From: Vigna angularis
Taxonomy: Eukaryota; Streptophyta; Magnoliopsida; Fabales; Fabaceae
Length of the DNA: 64,000 bases
Direction of reading: 5' to 3'
Assembly (NCBI RefSeq): GCF_016808095.1
Contig: NC_068979.1
Location: 29,841,960-29,905,959 of the forward strand
This document shows positions 60,288 to 64,000 of this stretch, piece after piece (position 1 is the first letter of the stretch; each line of letters opens with the position of its first letter). The position numbers were made by a program, and so were the translations under genes. Under the pieces are notes generated by a model. The model saw only the letters and a program-made list of their open reading frames with translations. It was not told the origin of the DNA and did not search any database.

Positions 60288-62420
60288 CTAACTAGAACCC
60301 GGCATTTTCACTGCTTTTGGTCTTCTATACCACAATATTGCAAACCATAGAGTCCTCAAAAGAACCCCATTTGCAAAATGAGGAATGATTATACGTCCCC
60401 AGTAAGGGTAATATGGCCCTGGCAATTTGATTAATGTGAACAAAATTGCAATAGCAATTAAATGCCATGGAACTTCTGCATCCTGAAAACAAGACCAGTA
60501 ATAAGCTATGGTAAAAGGGTGAAATCAAACAAGACATAGACTGCAATACAGTTAATAGGAAGGGAGGACCACCAGACTAAGTTTCTCATATCTTGCTCTA
60601 TTATGACCAATAAAAATCATCTCAATATAAATAACAGAAAAGTCCGTAACAGATTGGCTCCTAGAAATCATGGCAAACGTCTGGAAAACAAGGCATCTAG
60701 TTTTGAAATATATCAACGAATTCATCCTGAATTATTTTTGCAAGCTGGATTGGTATGCTGGAATTTTCAAAATAGTAAACATCTAAGGCAGTCACCATTT
60801 TGTACATACACTGTAATAAATCCCCAAAGAAAAGTCATCAAGTGCAGTAAGATTAACTAATCCAAAACGATCATGCCCTGTTGTTAGAAATTCAAAAGAG
60901 AGAGATAATGAGGCAATTGAAAATGTTTTACGGAGTGAATGGAAGAAAAAAAGAGCCTATAGAGCTCAAGCATCACAACTGTTAGGAATGCTTAATACAA
61001 CAGCTTAATACTACATCCAACAAATCTCTCTGATATCTAGATTATAAAATGGTGAATAACCAATGACCATACCTTTAGATGTGGAGATAACTCAAGGGCA
61101 GTGGCTTTAAGAATCCCAGCAACAGCAACTCCAAAGAGAACTGAAATAGGAACCAGAAATAGCTTCCTTTCGTGTGCACAGTAGGACATTTCACTCAGTG
61201 AGGTAACTGCGAATACAGGCACGGCTAGGTATTTGACAACAACCAAAATAAGATCAAGAATAAGTTGAATGAAGTTGTCCAGAGCTTTGTTCCAGGGGAA
61301 AATCTTCACTGGCTCAGGAGAACTGTCCCAAAGCTTTCGTGCTTTGTCTATTAACTGCTCAAGCTTCATTTTCCCATGATCATCTGACTGTTGTGCAGAC
61401 ATATTCATAGAACAGGAGATCGTGGTAACTCTCTTCTGAGATATACCAAATGGTTTAACACTTAAGCAGCAATTGTGCTTCTCAACAAAACATGGTGTAC
61501 CCTGTGCAACAGCAGATAGGGGAAATTTTAACTTATGAAGCCAGTAACCAGACCTTAGTCAAAGATTCAAAAGTGTTTAACTGGCAAGCACTACCAATAG
61601 AGATGTTTTTACACTATCAAACAATAAAAAGTTATCTATTGAATCCCTTTTGAAGCAGGTATTACAATAGTCAATGAATTTGCCATACATGGTGGTCTGT
61701 AATTGGATGATAGTGTAAAAGACATTTACACTGAGATAGTACACGATTTATTTAGGGTCCATTTGGAATATCTTGTTTACAACTTATTTGAACTATCTAA
61801 AGGTATAAGAACTTGTGCAAACATTTGGAAGTGCTTATGATATTTCCAACTTATTCCAACAAGATTTCTAAGATAACTTGTGAAAACAGCTTACAGTTTA
61901 TATAAAATATTTCAATCTAATTTCATTTTTAATTGTAGGAACAACTTATACACATGCTTCAACGATAAACACTCCTTCAATAATGCCTTAATTACGCTAT
62001 TTACCCAAACACGCACTCATTCTACTAAACATCTCGAAAAACAAATGATAACAGGCAATTTACAGATTGAGCAATGCATTATCCATAAGTAGCAAAATCC
62101 AAAATTCCCTGGCCTAGAAACTGTAATCATTTAATAAATGAATAATACATCTTACATTTCGCATTTGATTTGTCACGTTGCACAAATTACTATTATATTA
62201 ACTTAAATTATCCTTGACTAACATTTTGGTTTCAGATAACAACAGAATACGAACAATTGCCCAAGAGAAAGCGAGAATATATTGTAAGAAAAAATGTTGA
62301 AAAGAGTACCTTGAAACCCAGAAAGGAAGGTTCGATAGAGACGGTGCTGTTGAGGATCAAGGGTTGGAAACGAGAAGAAGCAGTAGTAGATAGAAGGTGA
62401 GAGGAAGAGGGGAGAGACAT
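60288..62420 (-). CDS. Plastid membrane protein, EMB1273-like
   Basis: Three exons: 62420-62310, 61501-61073 and 60482-60288, encoding 244 residues with all joints in frame and GT-AG. The first ATG (MSLPSSSHLLSTTASSR) opens a Ser/Thr-rich, acid-poor N-terminus typical of a chloroplast transit peptide. After about residue 69 come a charged stretch and four hydrophobic segments: about 110-138 (FIQLILDLILVVVKYLAVPV), 151-168, 183-200 (VPWHLIAIAILFTLIKLPGP) and 210-230. The motifs SLSEMSYCAHERK and LPGPYYPYWGRIIIPHFANG look strongly conserved. I associate them with Arabidopsis At1g49510 (EMB1273), an embryo-lethal plastid protein of unknown biochemistry. The family match is by recall, so the name is tentative while the gene model is solid. 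Confidence 0.82.
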
Positions 62421-62870
62421 GTTTGCGTAGTTGAAAGATGAAAATTTGAAACCAAATCTGAATACCCTTTTGAAAGGGGATTGCAATTCAACAAGTGGGT
62501 TTTGCTGTGGTGTCAACTACGATAATAGCAGCATAGTGGAGTAACCATACAAGGAACATTTCTAGGTCTGTTCTAGTGAAAACTAAAAACTAGAGATAAC
62601 ATCATTCATGCTGTATTTAGAAAAAATAATTTTTAGAAAAGTGTGAAAAAGATTAAAAATATGTAAAACAATGTTGATTTTTATTAATTTATACTTTATT
62701 AACTGGTTTATTGTATACAGTATTGTTCTTTAAGTTCAATTATTTAATTTTATCTTTATCAAACTGTTAAATTTTTTGACCAGCATAGCGTCATGCCCAA
62801 AAGATATACATCGACGGCGGCACCCTCTGTAGATAAATTACAAGCTTTTGATTCCAGCACTTTTTTTAAA
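62421..62870. other. Upstream region of the EMB1273-like gene
   Basis: Short intergenic stretch with the likely promoter of that gene, up to the left end of the edge transposon. Nothing else seen. Confidence 0.45.
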
Positions 62871-64000
62871 GGTTTAATAAATCATTTTGTTTCTACTTCA
62901 GGGAGTTTGAGTCTTTTGGGGGGTTTTGGTTGAAATTGATCTTATTTTTTGAAAAAATTTAATAAAATCTTATATTTTGTTTAAAAATGTTTAATAAAGT
63001 TCTTTTTACTTTTTTACTGACATCGTTAAAAATATAACAGTACAGATATCACCGTGATCAAAGTTGAGTGACTTGTTTTGTTTGATGATTACGTAAAAAG
63101 TAATGTGAAGTGGTGGAAATATTTAAAAGAAAATTAAATAACGTAAAATAGGTTTAAGTTTGGATTAAAGAAAATTACGCTGTTCCAATCAAAGCATTGA
63201 ACCATAGCAGCAAGGTTGGGGTCACAACCTGAAGTGCAAGTGAAGCACCGACACACACCCTTCTCCCTATCCCAAATGACATCAGTTCAAAGTTGTGTCC
63301 TCTTAAATCAAACTCCTTCTCCTCTCCCATAAACCTCTCTGGCCTGAACTCAAGAGGCTCTTTCCAAACCTTAGGGTCCCTTCCCATCGACCACAAGTTC
63401 ACAAGCAACCACGTCTTTTCTCCAATCTCATACCCACAAACCTTCATCTTCTCCGATGACTCTCTTCCAATCATCGGCGTTGTCGAATGAAGCCTTATGG
63501 TTTCTTTCACTATGTTTCGCAAGTAGGGAATGTTAACGATATCTGATTCTACAATCACTCTACTCTAATTTCTTCTCACTGAATTTATCTCCTCTCTCAC
63601 TTTCTCCATCACCTTAGAGTTTCTTATTAACTCTGCCAGCGCCCAACTCCATTCAGGTTAGGACCACTTACCTTATGTATGCTGTTCCAATTTTACTTTC
63701 AAGGAATCAACAATCAACCCTCATTACAACATCACTTGCAACACAACGTTGAACTCAGAAATGGCGAAATCAGTCTTAGCTAAGGATAATTCTTTAACCC
63801 AGACTTAAACCTACCAGCTAGCTTAAGTCATTTAATTTTTTTTAAAATATTCTCACAAATTCACTTCACTTCACATTGTTGGATGTAATCATCAAACAAA
63901 ACAACTCACTTAGGTTTGGGCAGGATAGCATATGCACCATAATATTTTTAACGGCATCAGTGAAAAGAACTTTATTAAACATTTTTAAACGAAATATGAG
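62871..64000. mobile_element. Mutator-like element carrying a P450 fragment, cut by the window edge
   Basis: The left terminal region (62871 to about 63142) is repeated in inverted orientation from about 63827 to the window end. Shared blocks include GTTTAAAAATGTTTAATAAA, CGTTAAAAATAT, TTGTTTTGTTTGATGATTAC and AATGTGAAGTG. The outer end of the right repeat lies beyond the window, so the target duplication cannot be seen. Repeats of 170 bp or more around a captured gene piece are the Pack-MULE layout. There is no transposase. Confidence 0.75.
63130..63660 (-). pseudogene. CYP93-type cytochrome P450 fragment, broken
   Basis: On the minus strand the order is WALAELIRNSKVMEKVREEI, then VKETIRLHSTTPMIGRESSE (the ExxR helix), VNLWSMGRDPKVWKEPLEFR, PERF, and FELMSFGIGRRVCVGASLAL, which has the haem-binding F-x-x-G-x-R-x-C-x-G with Cys intact. 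Wording such as RLHSTTPMIGRESSE is typical of legume CYP93 enzymes (flavonoid and triterpenoid pathways). It is broken: a TAG stop lies in frame at 63565-63567, a one-base shift occurs near the C-terminus (the expected NLAAMVQCFDWN tail appears in another frame), and the N-terminal two thirds are absent. It sits between the terminal repeats of a Mutator-like element. Confidence 0.85.

Overview
This is a stretch of plant nuclear DNA, most likely from a phaseoloid legume (Vigna or Phaseolus). The genus is inferred from gene sequences and repeat families; no search was run. The evidence for a plant genome is AT-rich intergenic DNA, spliced genes with plant-type introns, long (AT)n microsatellites and many plant transposons. 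I saw no bacterial, viral or organellar gene set, no CRISPR array and no rRNA or tRNA gene.

Genes by position: (1) 4908-7229(-), an intronless P-class pentatricopeptide repeat protein resembling EMB2745/At5g39710. (2) 7564-8235(-) and 13366-14037(+), two almost identical two-exon secreted phytocyanins in an inverted duplication. (3) 18281-23819(+), an eight-exon ARMC6-type armadillo protein whose last intron is GC-AG. (4) 30545-32483(-), a five-exon NIGT1/HHO-type GARP transcription factor. (5) 47853-51492(+), a nine-exon subclass III SnRK2 kinase (ABA-activated class). (6) 52446-54510(-), a two-exon cytosolic-type HSP70 with a shortened C-terminus and no EEVD. (7) 60288-62420(-), a three-exon plastid membrane protein resembling EMB1273. 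The genes do not form an operon-like unit. They are independent housekeeping, signalling and regulatory genes separated by repeats.

The space between genes is the most informative part. Four places hold fragments of other host genes. A 1,033-bp Mutator-like element (11054-12086, perfect 9-bp target duplication) carries a UDP-glycosyltransferase fragment. A 1,391-bp CACTA element (15216-16606, TCA target duplication) carries a fragment resembling actin-interacting protein 1. A region near 43.57-43.79 kb carries an augmin subunit 5 fragment beside 215-bp tandem repeats. A Mutator-like element at the right edge (from 62871) carries a broken CYP93-type P450. There are also a 677-bp hAT element with an 8-bp target duplication, a TRIM remnant, decayed Ty3/gypsy, Ty1/copia and LINE-type RNase H pieces, and two 2.35-2.4 kb solo-LTR-like units in opposite orientation. 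These two units share a motif-rich sequence (repeated TTCGGTC); one has a perfect 5-bp target duplication.

Region by region: 0-4.9 kb decayed retroelements; 4.9-8.3 kb PPR and phytocyanin copy 1; 8.4-13.2 kb repeat spacer; 13.2-14.2 kb phytocyanin copy 2; 15.2-16.6 kb CACTA; 18.3-23.8 kb ARMC6; 23.8-30.5 kb AT-rich gene desert; 30.5-32.7 kb HHO; 34-36 kb copia remnant and hAT; 38.5-40.9 kb LTR unit A; 41-47.5 kb AT-rich with the AUG5 capture; 47.8-54.5 kb SnRK2 and HSP70, converging; 55.9-58.3 kb LTR unit B; 60.3-62.4 kb EMB1273-like; 62.9 kb to the end, the P450-carrying element.
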